A stretch of DNA of 16,066 nucleotides, taken from the NCBI GenBank assembly GCA_023263235.1, contig JALQXE010000107.1, positions 1 through 16,066 on the forward strand, written 5' to 3'. The notes beneath the pieces are model-generated. The model saw only the letters and a list, made by a program, of their open reading frames with translations. It searched no databases and was not told where the DNA came from. This document shows positions 1 to 6,313 of this stretch, piece by piece. This stretch comes from Sediminibacterium sp. (GTDB lineage: Bacteria > Bacteroidota > Bacteroidia > Chitinophagales > Chitinophagaceae). The translations under genes were made by a program, and so were the position numbers. Every line of letters starts with the position of its first letter. Position 1 is the first letter of the stretch.

Positions 1-235
1 AATGAATCACCTAGAGGAATATTATCCAGCAGGAGTGAAAGAATTTAAATACATGGTGGAGAAAAACAAAATTGATATTCCAACGGGTATCTGTGCCAAC
101 TTAACCGAAGAGCAGTTTGATTCCATGATTAACGTATCATTAGGCATGAAGCCTTTGTGGGAAAATGCACTTGGTAAGGATTGGGAAAAAATAATGACGC
201 GCGAAAAGTTAAGAGCGCTTTACGGAAAATTATAA
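1..235 (+). CDS. Iron-containing alcohol dehydrogenase family, C-terminal fragment (possibly KdnB-like)
   Basis: The frame is open from the left edge, so the ATG at base 2 is probably an internal methionine and only the last 77 or so residues are visible. The tail has the helical character of the C-terminal cap of iron-dependent (group III) alcohol dehydrogenases. Short stretches such as GICANLTEEQF and PLWENALGKDW, ending with a T-R-E-K-L-R-A-L-Y pattern, resemble from memory the Bacteroidota homologues annotated as 3-deoxy-D-manno-octulosonate 8-oxidase (KdnB), which oxidises the C8 alcohol of Kdo. The metal-binding histidines and the NAD(P)-binding domain lie outside the window, so neither catalytic competence nor substrate can be judged. 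The family call is moderate and the KdnB suggestion is tentative. The next gene begins 23 bases after the stop without a visible promoter, so the two may be co-transcribed. Confidence 0.55.
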   Translation, partial: MNHLEEYYPAGVKEFKYMVEKNKIDIPTGICANLTEEQFDSMINVSLGMKPLWENALGKDWEKIMTREKLRALYGKL

Positions 236-258
236 ACCGAATCAACTAAACATATACT

Positions 259-2364
259 GTGCTAAAATCTAAATATATATTTATAAAAATGCTTGTATTA
301 CTAATAAGCATTTTTGCAATGAATAAAAATATAGAAGCACAAGCAAAAAATGATAAACAATTTTTTGAACCCCGAAATTTAATGCAAATCGGGGTTTATT
401 ATTATCCCGAACAGTGGCCTGAAAGTCAATGGGAAAGGGACATACAAAACATCAAACAATTGGGATTTGAATTTACTCATTTTGCCGATTTTGCTTGGAC
501 GTATTTGCAACCACAAGAGGGAGTATATGATTTTACCTGGCTAGACAAAGCAATTTCCATTGCTGAAAAAAACGGACTCAAAATAATTTTATGTACACCT
601 ACTGCAGCAGCGCCCGTTTGGTTGGGAGAAAAATATCCAGAAATTTATTTGGTTGACGAAAATGGTGTTAGAAGAAAATACGGAAACAGAGCCGATCATT
701 CAATCGCCAATAAGGTATATCAAAAATATGCGTATGCGATGGCAGCAGCCTTGGCAAAAAAATATGGACAGCATCCTGCAATTATGGGTTGGCAATTAGA
801 CAACGAGCCCAATGCATTTGCCGATTATAGTCCGTCCGCAACGGTTGCTTTTCAACAATGGCTAGAAAAAAAATATGTACATATAGACAGCCTTAACAAA
901 GCATGGGTGGGTAGTTTTTGGAGCACACGCTATAATAACTTTAGTCAAATAGTAATTCCGAATACAAAAATTTATACTGAAGACAAATTGAGTCCACACG
1001 CAGTATTAGACTTTAAAAGATTTACTGCTGCGACCACCGCAGATTTTATCAATCAACAAGCAGACACCCTAAGAAAATATATAGCAACCAATCAGTGGGT
1101 GACTACTAATTATACCAATGTTGGTTATGATGTAGATCCTCGTTTAACCACTCAATTAGATTTTCCCAGCTTTACTATGTATCCTGTAAATGGATCCAAT
1201 TTATGGGGTAGTACTTTTAGAACCGGCGCCCCATTTAGATTGGTGGAAGCCAATGATTATTACCGATCCATCGCTAAAACAACCGGTATAATGGAGTTGC
1301 AGCCTGGACAAGTAAACTGGGCCAGTACAAATCCACAACCCCTACCCGGCACAATTCATATGTGGTTAATGCAGGCTTTTGGTGGTGGTAATTCTTTTGT
1401 ATGCACCTATAGATACCGACACCCACTTGGAAGTAGTGAAATGTATCATGAAGGTATAGTAGGAACAGATGGTATAACCTTAAGCCAAGGCGGAAAAGAG
1501 TTTGTTCAAGCTATAAAGGATATTAATAAATTAAGGTCCATGTATAATACAGCAGATACCATTCCTGTTGCATTACTAAAACGGAAGACCGCTTTTTTAT
1601 GGTCACACGATAACTTATGGGATTTAGAAAATCAAAAACAAACCAGCGAATGGAATACCTGGTTGCTGCGAAACCTCTACACTGCTGCTGTAAAATCTGC
1701 AGCCGCACCAATGGATTTTATTTCAGAAAATGAAGATTTTTCAAAATATCCATTTATTGTTGCGCCAGCTTATGCATTAGTTTCAGATAGCCTTGTTCGT
1801 AAGTGGACGGCATATGTAAATGCAGGCGGTCATTTAATTTTGTCTTGTAGAACTGGTCAAAAAAACAAATCAGGACAATTTTTTGAAACAGCATTAGCAG
1901 GCCCCATTCAAAATTTAATTGGAGCGAGTGTTGAATTTAATGACATGCTTGTATCGCCCGAGAAAGGAGCCGTTAAGTTAGATAATAATATATTTGAATG
2001 GACTACCTGGGCCGAAATATTAAAACCCCAAAAAGGCACCCTTACACTTGCTACTTACGATAATCAATTTTATAAAGGAAGTGCAGCGGTTACAACAAGA
2101 ACATTGGGAAGGGGAACGGTCACTTATATTGGTGTTGCAAGTGCAGATGGTGCTTTAGAAAAGCAAATCATAAGAAAAGTATATCAATCTGCAGGGGTCC
2201 CAATCGAAAATCTTCCCAAAGGTGTTTATATTGAATGGAGAGATGGATTTTATGTTGGCGTTAATTATGCGCAACCTAGTTATGCATTTCAATTGAAAGA
2301 GCGTGCTAAAATATTAGTGGGGTCACAACCACTAAAACAAGGCCAGGCTTTGATATGGAAATAA
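259..2364 (+). CDS. Secreted GH42 beta-galactosidase-like glycoside hydrolase
   Basis: This 701-residue protein has the length and layout of family GH42 enzymes, which hydrolyse terminal beta-D-galactosides by a retaining mechanism. A (beta/alpha)8 barrel occupies about residues 44-420 and opens with the typical GVYYYPEQWP segment. The acid/base glutamate is E183 in the DNEPN motif, and the likely nucleophile is E346 in ELQPGQVNW. A middle trimerisation-type domain follows (about 430-640), then a short beta-rich C-terminus. The start is GTG at 259. It gives a lysine-containing n-region (LKSKYIFIK), a hydrophobic core (MLVLLISIFAM) and a cleavage site after EAQA. The ATG at 289 would remove all the positive charge, so GTG is preferred. 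Many characterised GH42 proteins are cytoplasmic, so the signal peptide suggests periplasmic or extracellular work on galactosides. No SusC/SusD pair or sugar transporter is visible nearby. Family call strong; exact substrate unknown. Confidence 0.9.
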   Translation: MLKSKYIFIKMLVLLISIFAMNKNIEAQAKNDKQFFEPRNLMQIGVYYYPEQWPESQWERDIQNIKQLGFEFTHFADFAWTYLQPQEGVYDFTWLDKAISIAEKNGLKIILCTPTAAAPVWLGEKYPEIYLVDENGVRRKYGNRADHSIANKVYQKYAYAMAAALAKKYGQHPAIMGWQLDNEPNAFADYSPSATVAFQQWLEKKYVHIDSLNKAWVGSFWSTRYNNFSQIVIPNTKIYTEDKLSPHAVLDFKRFTAATTADFINQQADTLRKYIATNQWVTTNYTNVGYDVDPRLTTQLDFPSFTMYPVNGSNLWGSTFRTGAPFRLVEANDYYRSIAKTTGIMELQPGQVNWASTNPQPLPGTIHMWLMQAFGGGNSFVCTYRYRHPLGSSEMYHEGIVGTDGITLSQGGKEFVQAIKDINKLRSMYNTADTIPVALLKRKTAFLWSHDNLWDLENQKQTSEWNTWLLRNLYTAAVKSAAAPMDFISENEDFSKYPFIVAPAYALVSDSLVRKWTAYVNAGGHLILSCRTGQKNKSGQFFETALAGPIQNLIGASVEFNDMLVSPEKGAVKLDNNIFEWTTWAEILKPQKGTLTLATYDNQFYKGSAAVTTRTLGRGTVTYIGVASADGALEKQIIRKVYQSAGVPIENLPKGVYIEWRDGFYVGVNYAQPSYAFQLKERAKILVGSQPLKQGQALIWK

Positions 2365-2378
2365 AGACTTTATATTTG
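2349..2378 (+). promoter_or_regulatory. Bacteroidota-type promoter for the kinase/phospho-lyase fusion
   Basis: TTTG at 2349-2352 and TATATTTG at 2371-2378 match the Bacteroidota primary sigma consensus TTTG / TAnnTTTG, with an 18-base spacer. Transcription would start around 2382-2384 and leave a leader of only about 12 bases before the ATG at 2395. The elements overlap the last codons and stop of the GH42 gene, so the fusion gene can be transcribed on its own. Match seen directly; activity inferred. Confidence 0.65.
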
Positions 2379-2394
2379 TAATCAAACCCTTTAA

Positions 2395-4698
2395 ATGCAG
2401 TTTACTGAATCTGAGATAGCTCATTACTTACAATTCCATTTTAATTTAAGTGGAACAATTAAAACATTGGAGGGTTATGATGAGCTTAATTTTTTATTAA
2501 CCACTTCTAATCAAAAAAAGTATATTGTTAAGGTTGCAAATACAACGCATGTATTTTCTTTTATTGAAGCACAGGCCGATATTTTATTACATTTAAGTAA
2601 AACACCACTGGCTTCCCACTTCCAACAAAATGTTTTAAATTCTCAAAATGCGGCTATCACATATTTTTCCAAAGAGGGCAAGAATTATTGCATTAGGGTA
2701 CTAAATTTTTTAGAAGGCATATTTTGGCATGAATTAAAAAATCATTCTTCTACATTATTGCATTCATTGGGTAATTTTTTAGGAAGGATGGATAGGGCGT
2801 TGGAAAATTTTTCAAATCCTTCCATGCACAGAGAATATACCTGGGATATTTCAACTACACTTAATGCTAGGCATAAATTAGATGCCATTCAAGATCCCGA
2901 AAAAAGAAGAATGGTGGGCTATTTTATGCAACAATTTGAAACGATTGTAACCCCACAAATTTTTGGTTTACGAAAAGGATATGTGCACAACGATGCCAAT
3001 GACTACAATGTTCTAATTAATGATGATAGGGTTGCCGGCTTAATAGACTTTGGTGATATGGTATATACTGCTATCATTAATAATGTTGCTGTTGCCTGTA
3101 CCTATGCAATGCTAGATCAAGCAGATCCTATAGCGGTCGCTTGTTTAGTAGTAAAAGGATATCATGAACAAAATTCACTAGCCGAAAAAGAACTCGAACT
3201 TTTATATTATTTAATTGCCGGAAGATTATGCATAAGCCTTACACAATCGGCGTATAATGCAAGTTTAGAAAGCGCCAATGAGCATCATTTTATTACCATG
3301 CGTCCAGCATGGGATTTAATGTATAAGTTGATACAAGTAAATCCATTGTTTGCGGAAGACATGTTCAAAAAAGCATGTGGTTATAAAGGCATTATCCACG
3401 AAAATGCACATCATACATTATTGACTGATCGAAAAAATTTCATCGGAAAAAATTTAAGTATCAGTTATGAACAACCTATTAAGATTGTACAGGGTGCATT
3501 GCAATATTTATATGATGATCGGGGTAAAACCTATATTGACTGTGTAAACAATCCATCACATGTGGGTCATGCGCATCCGGTATTGGTAAAAAAAATGCAA
3601 AATCAAATTGCCACCTTAAATACTAACACAAGGTACCTAAGTGATTTAATAGTGGATTATGCAAAGCGATTAACTAAAACACTACCACCTTCATTATGTG
3701 TTTGTTATTTTGTAAACTCGGGAAGTGAAGCAAATGATTTAGCCATTCGCATGAGCAGGTGTTATACTGGAGCAGAAGATGTAATTGTGTTGGATCATGC
3801 GTATCACGGAACTTCTAGTTTAACAATAGACATTAGTCCTTATAAATTTGATAGCAAAGGGGGCAAGGGTCAAAAACCTTGGGTACACAAAGCGATGAAT
3901 CCAGATGGCTACAGGGGTCCTTATACTTATCAAGACCCACTAGCAGGAGAAAAGTATGCACAGGATGTGAAACGAATTGTTGATGCATTAGCGCTGCAAC
4001 AAAAAAAGCCAGCTGCCTTTATATGTGAAAGTTTATTAGGAGTAGGCGGTCAAATGCCGTTGCCTAAAAATTATTTATCCAGTGTATATGAATATATTCG
4101 AGCAGTTGGAGGAGTTTGTATCGCCGATGAAGTTCAGGTTGGATTTGGTCGTGTCGGTGAAAAGTTTTGGGCTTTTGAATTACAAGAAGCAATACCAGAT
4201 ATTGTAGTAATGGGCAAGCCCATGGGCAATGGGCATCCTTTAGCAGCGGTGGTGGTGAGTCAAAAAATTGCCGATGCATTTAATAATGGACTTGAATATT
4301 TTAATACATATGGAGGCAATCCGGTTTCAATGGCAACCGGCCTAGCGGTATTAGATATAATAGAAAATGAAAACATGCAAGCGCATGCGCTTGAAGTAGG
4401 AAATTATTTTATGGAGCAGTTGCGCATTGTGCAAAAACAATTCCCAATCATTGATGATGTAAGAGGACATGGATTATTTATAGGTGCCGAATTGGTAAGA
4501 GACCCCGTTGCCAAAACCCCAGCAGTACCAGAAATTGATATTATTGTAAATAAGATGAAGGAGCGTGGCTTTTTATTGAGTACCGACGGCCCATTCCACA
4601 ATGTATTAAAGATAAAACCACCAATGACTTTTTCTAAAGCCAATGCAAAAAGATTTTGTGAAAATTTAGAATTAGTATTGAAAGAAATGGGAAAATAA
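2395..4698 (+). CDS. Bifunctional APH-type kinase / class III PLP phospho-lyase fusion
   Basis: A 767-residue, two-domain cytoplasmic protein. Residues 1-330 are an aminoglycoside-phosphotransferase (APH/choline-kinase fold) kinase: K46 and E58 fit the ATP-binding pair, HNDANDYN at 198-205 contains catalytic D200 and N205, and IDFGD at 217-221 carries metal-binding D218. Residues 345-767 are a class III aminotransferase-fold PLP enzyme, with NSGSEAND at 441-448, YHG at 470-472, D578 in ADEVQ (pyridine-nitrogen partner) and Schiff-base K608 in [10 protein letters not shown]. That last motif is very like human ETNPPL and PHYKPL, which eliminate phosphate and ammonia from O-phosphoethanolamine and 5-phosphohydroxylysine. 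Hydroxylysine kinase is the APH-type partner in humans, and bacterial kinase/lyase fusions of this kind are known. The inferred job is to phosphorylate an amino alcohol and then deaminate it to an aldehyde. Which amino alcohol cannot be read from sequence. An ordinary aminotransferase with an unrelated kinase is the main alternative. Some bacterial fusions carry an M23 peptidase domain in the middle; this one does not. Confidence 0.85.
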   Translation: MQFTESEIAHYLQFHFNLSGTIKTLEGYDELNFLLTTSNQKKYIVKVANTTHVFSFIEAQADILLHLSKTPLASHFQQNVLNSQNAAITYFSKEGKNYCIRVLNFLEGIFWHELKNHSSTLLHSLGNFLGRMDRALENFSNPSMHREYTWDISTTLNARHKLDAIQDPEKRRMVGYFMQQFETIVTPQIFGLRKGYVHNDANDYNVLINDDRVAGLIDFGDMVYTAIINNVAVACTYAMLDQADPIAVACLVVKGYHEQNSLAEKELELLYYLIAGRLCISLTQSAYNASLESANEHHFITMRPAWDLMYKLIQVNPLFAEDMFKKACGYKGIIHENAHHTLLTDRKNFIGKNLSISYEQPIKIVQGALQYLYDDRGKTYIDCVNNPSHVGHAHPVLVKKMQNQIATLNTNTRYLSDLIVDYAKRLTKTLPPSLCVCYFVNSGSEANDLAIRMSRCYTGAEDVIVLDHAYHGTSSLTIDISPYKFDSKGGKGQKPWVHKAMNPDGYRGPYTYQDPLAGEKYAQDVKRIVDALALQQKKPAAFICESLLGVGGQMPLPKNYLSSVYEYIRAVGGVCIADEVQVGFGRVGEKFWAFELQEAIPDIVVMGKPMGNGHPLAAVVVSQKIADAFNNGLEYFNTYGGNPVSMATGLAVLDIIENENMQAHALEVGNYFMEQLRIVQKQFPIIDDVRGHGLFIGAELVRDPVAKTPAVPEIDIIVNKMKERGFLLSTDGPFHNVLKIKPPMTFSKANAKRFCENLELVLKEMGK

Positions 4699-4736
4699 AA
4701 TGGTACTATTTCTTATTTTAAATTTGTTAAATTTTA

Positions 4737-4765
4737 TTTGTAATCAAGCTTCTTCTGTATCTTTG
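4737..4765 (+). promoter_or_regulatory. Putative promoter with almost no leader for the small secreted protein
   Basis: An exact TAnnTTTG box (TATCTTTG, 4758-4765) lies 17 bases downstream of a TTTG (4737-4740), an acceptable spacing for Bacteroidota promoters. The ATG at 4774 starts only 8 bases after the box, so the transcript would have a leader of a few bases at most. An alternative is a weaker box at 4733-4740 (TTTATTTG, one mismatch), which would give a longer leader but has no clear upstream partner. Confidence 0.45.
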
Positions 4766-4773
4766 AATAGATT

Positions 4774-5136
4774 ATGAAAAAATTTGTATTGGGAATATTA
4801 ATGTTGATGACCTTATTTCAACCCTTGGTATCGAGGGCCATGGCAAATAAGGTTGAATCATATCCCAATAATACCCCTTCAAAGGAATATTTTAAAGCTA
4901 CTCACCACGAAGTTCCAGCAACCTTTTTAGATAATTTTGTTTTTGACGCAGAAGATGAAGACGATCTTTCTGAATTTGATAACCTAGCTAGCCCAGACGC
5001 AATAGCAATTCAAACAATCGGACCAGCTTATTTTTATTTCAAACATAATAATGCTCTTGTTTCAATTAGCAATAACGATATACTAACATATGCTAGTAAA
5101 CCACTCTATATTCTTTGGAGTGTTTTTCGTATTTAA
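4774..5136 (+). CDS. Small acidic exported protein of unknown function
   Basis: I do not recognise this 120-residue protein. It starts with a clear Sec signal: a KK n-region, the hydrophobic core FVLGILMLMTLF and a plausible cleavage after SRA (about residue 22). No cysteine is present, so it is not a lipoprotein and has no disulfides. The mature part of about 98 residues has a very acidic stretch (DAEDEDDLSEFD, about 58-69), followed by an aromatic segment (AYFYFKH) and a hydrophobic C-terminus ending LYILWSVFRI. It lies 107 bases upstream of the efflux-pump adaptor on the same strand. Because no canonical promoter was found in that gap, it may be the first gene of the pump operon. A periplasmic partner or sensor for the pump is conceivable but is only a guess from position. 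It could also be an independent small envelope protein. That it is a gene is supported by the signal peptide, the start context and the absence of a competing frame. Confidence 0.7.
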   Translation: MKKFVLGILMLMTLFQPLVSRAMANKVESYPNNTPSKEYFKATHHEVPATFLDNFVFDAEDEDDLSEFDNLASPDAIAIQTIGPAYFYFKHNNALVSISNNDILTYASKPLYILWSVFRI

Positions 5137-5147
5137 TATGCTCACTA

Positions 5148-5162
5148 GAGGAACAGTTCCTC
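5148..5162 (+). repeat. 15-base palindrome between the small secreted protein and the efflux operon
   Basis: GAGGAAC-A-GTTCCTC is a perfect inverted repeat of 7-base arms around one base, 12 bases after the preceding stop. It contains G/C pairs but no T-tract follows, so it does not look like an intrinsic terminator. A regulator-binding site or an mRNA hairpin between cistrons are the reasonable readings; neither is proven. Confidence 0.5.
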
Positions 5163-5175
5163 AATTCACAAAATG

Positions 5176-5200
5176 ATTACCTCATGTAATTGGTAATTGG
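5176..5200 (+). repeat. Small inverted and tandem repeat cluster upstream of the adaptor gene
   Basis: ATTAC (5176-5180) and GTAAT (5186-5190) form a 5-base inverted repeat. GTAATTG is then repeated head to tail at 5186-5192 and 5193-5199. Such clusters sometimes mark operators, but arms this short can occur by chance in AT-rich sequence. Confidence 0.25.
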
Positions 5201-5243
5201 CGTATTGTCTTCTCATTATTTTTTTCACCATTTTTATTTTATT

Positions 5244-6305
5244 ATGAATCACTTCAAAACCTTGTTGGTTGTTTTGGCTGTTATGAGTATAACTTCCTGC
5301 AAATCAAAAAAAGAAACAAAAGAAGCAGTCGGAAAATTTACGGTAACCAATCCCTTATTAATTGACACCTCTTTTAACAAAGAATATGTGGCCGAAATTC
5401 AGTCGCTACAAAATGTTGAAGTAAGGGCCAAAGTAAAAGGCTTTATTGAAAAAATTTATGTAGATGAGGGACAAACCGTAAAAGCAGGGCAATTATTGTT
5501 TAAAATAAGACCAAGAGAATTCGAGGCAGAATTAATGAAGGCAAAAGCCGAAGTTAAAAAAGCTGAGGTAGAATTACAAAACACAAAAGCACTGTCTGAC
5601 AAAAATATCGTTTCTAAGTCGGAATTAACAATGGCTATTGCAAAATTAGAGGGCGCTAAAGCAGATGAAGCCCTTGCGGAATTAAATTTTAGTTATACCA
5701 AAGTGACGGCACCTTTTGACGGGGTTGTTGATAGATTAAAATTTAAAGCAGGCAGTTTAATTGACGAAGGAACCCTTTTAACATCTATTTCCAACAACAA
5801 AGAAGTATATGCATATTATAATGTTTCTGAAATAGAATATTTAGATTATAAATCTAATGCATCCAATTCCAAAAAGGCAACACTGATTCTTGCCAACAAT
5901 CAACCTCACAAATATGAAGGAGAAATTTTAACAGTAGAAAGTGAGTTTGATAAAAATACGGGTAGCATTGCCTTTAGAGCAAAATTTCCAAACCCAGAAA
6001 ATTTATTAAAACATGGCGAAACGGGACGCGTTCAAATTAAGTTAGATTTAAAGGGTGCTCTTATAATCCCCCAAAAATCTACGTATGAACTTCAGGATAA
6101 GGTTTATGTGTATGTTGTAGATAAAAGCAACATCGTAAAATCAAGACTCATTTCTATTAAGCAAAAATTACCAAATATATATATAGTGGATGGTGGTCTT
6201 TCTGTAAATGATATTATTATTTACGAAGGAATACAGAGTGCCAAAGAAAACGAAGCCATTCAAACAAATCCTATTTCTGCAAGAGCAGCTTTATCAATTA
6301 AATAA
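5244..6305 (+). CDS. RND efflux periplasmic adaptor lipoprotein (membrane fusion protein)
   Basis: A 353-residue AcrA/MexA-type adaptor that bridges the inner-membrane RND pump and the outer-membrane channel. The start is ATG at 5244, which gives a lipoprotein signal with lipobox ITSC and acylated Cys19. The frame extends upstream to a TTG at 5190, but that would bury the signal. The domains read in order: first half of the lipoyl domain about 57-90 (VEVRAKVKGFIEKIYVDEG), a short alpha-hairpin about 92-150, second lipoyl half about 152-185 (VTAPFDGVVDR), beta-barrel about 186-265 and membrane-proximal domain to the end. The short hairpin is rich in Ala, Lys and Glu, as expected for a coiled coil. 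It is the first gene of a three-gene efflux operon, 8 bases ahead of the pump gene. No consensus promoter was found directly upstream. The family call is very secure; the drug or metabolite exported is unknown. Confidence 0.93.
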   Translation: MNHFKTLLVVLAVMSITSCKSKKETKEAVGKFTVTNPLLIDTSFNKEYVAEIQSLQNVEVRAKVKGFIEKIYVDEGQTVKAGQLLFKIRPREFEAELMKAKAEVKKAEVELQNTKALSDKNIVSKSELTMAIAKLEGAKADEALAELNFSYTKVTAPFDGVVDRLKFKAGSLIDEGTLLTSISNNKEVYAYYNVSEIEYLDYKSNASNSKKATLILANNQPHKYEGEILTVESEFDKNTGSIAFRAKFPNPENLLKHGETGRVQIKLDLKGALIIPQKSTYELQDKVYVYVVDKSNIVKSRLISIKQKLPNIYIVDGGLSVNDIIIYEGIQSAKENEAIQTNPISARAALSIK

Positions 6306-6313
6306 TTTATATC

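Noticed and set aside
4716..4736. AAATTT-GTT-AAATTT hairpin after the kinase/phospho-lyase gene as a terminator
   Set aside because: Six A/T pairs only. Each arm is itself palindromic, which is common by chance in AT-rich spacers.
5190..5243. Upstream TTG start that would extend the efflux adaptor by 18 residues
   Set aside because: The extension places a Phe/His-rich stretch before the lipoprotein signal and runs through the repeat cluster. The ATG at 5244 gives a textbook signal with lipobox.
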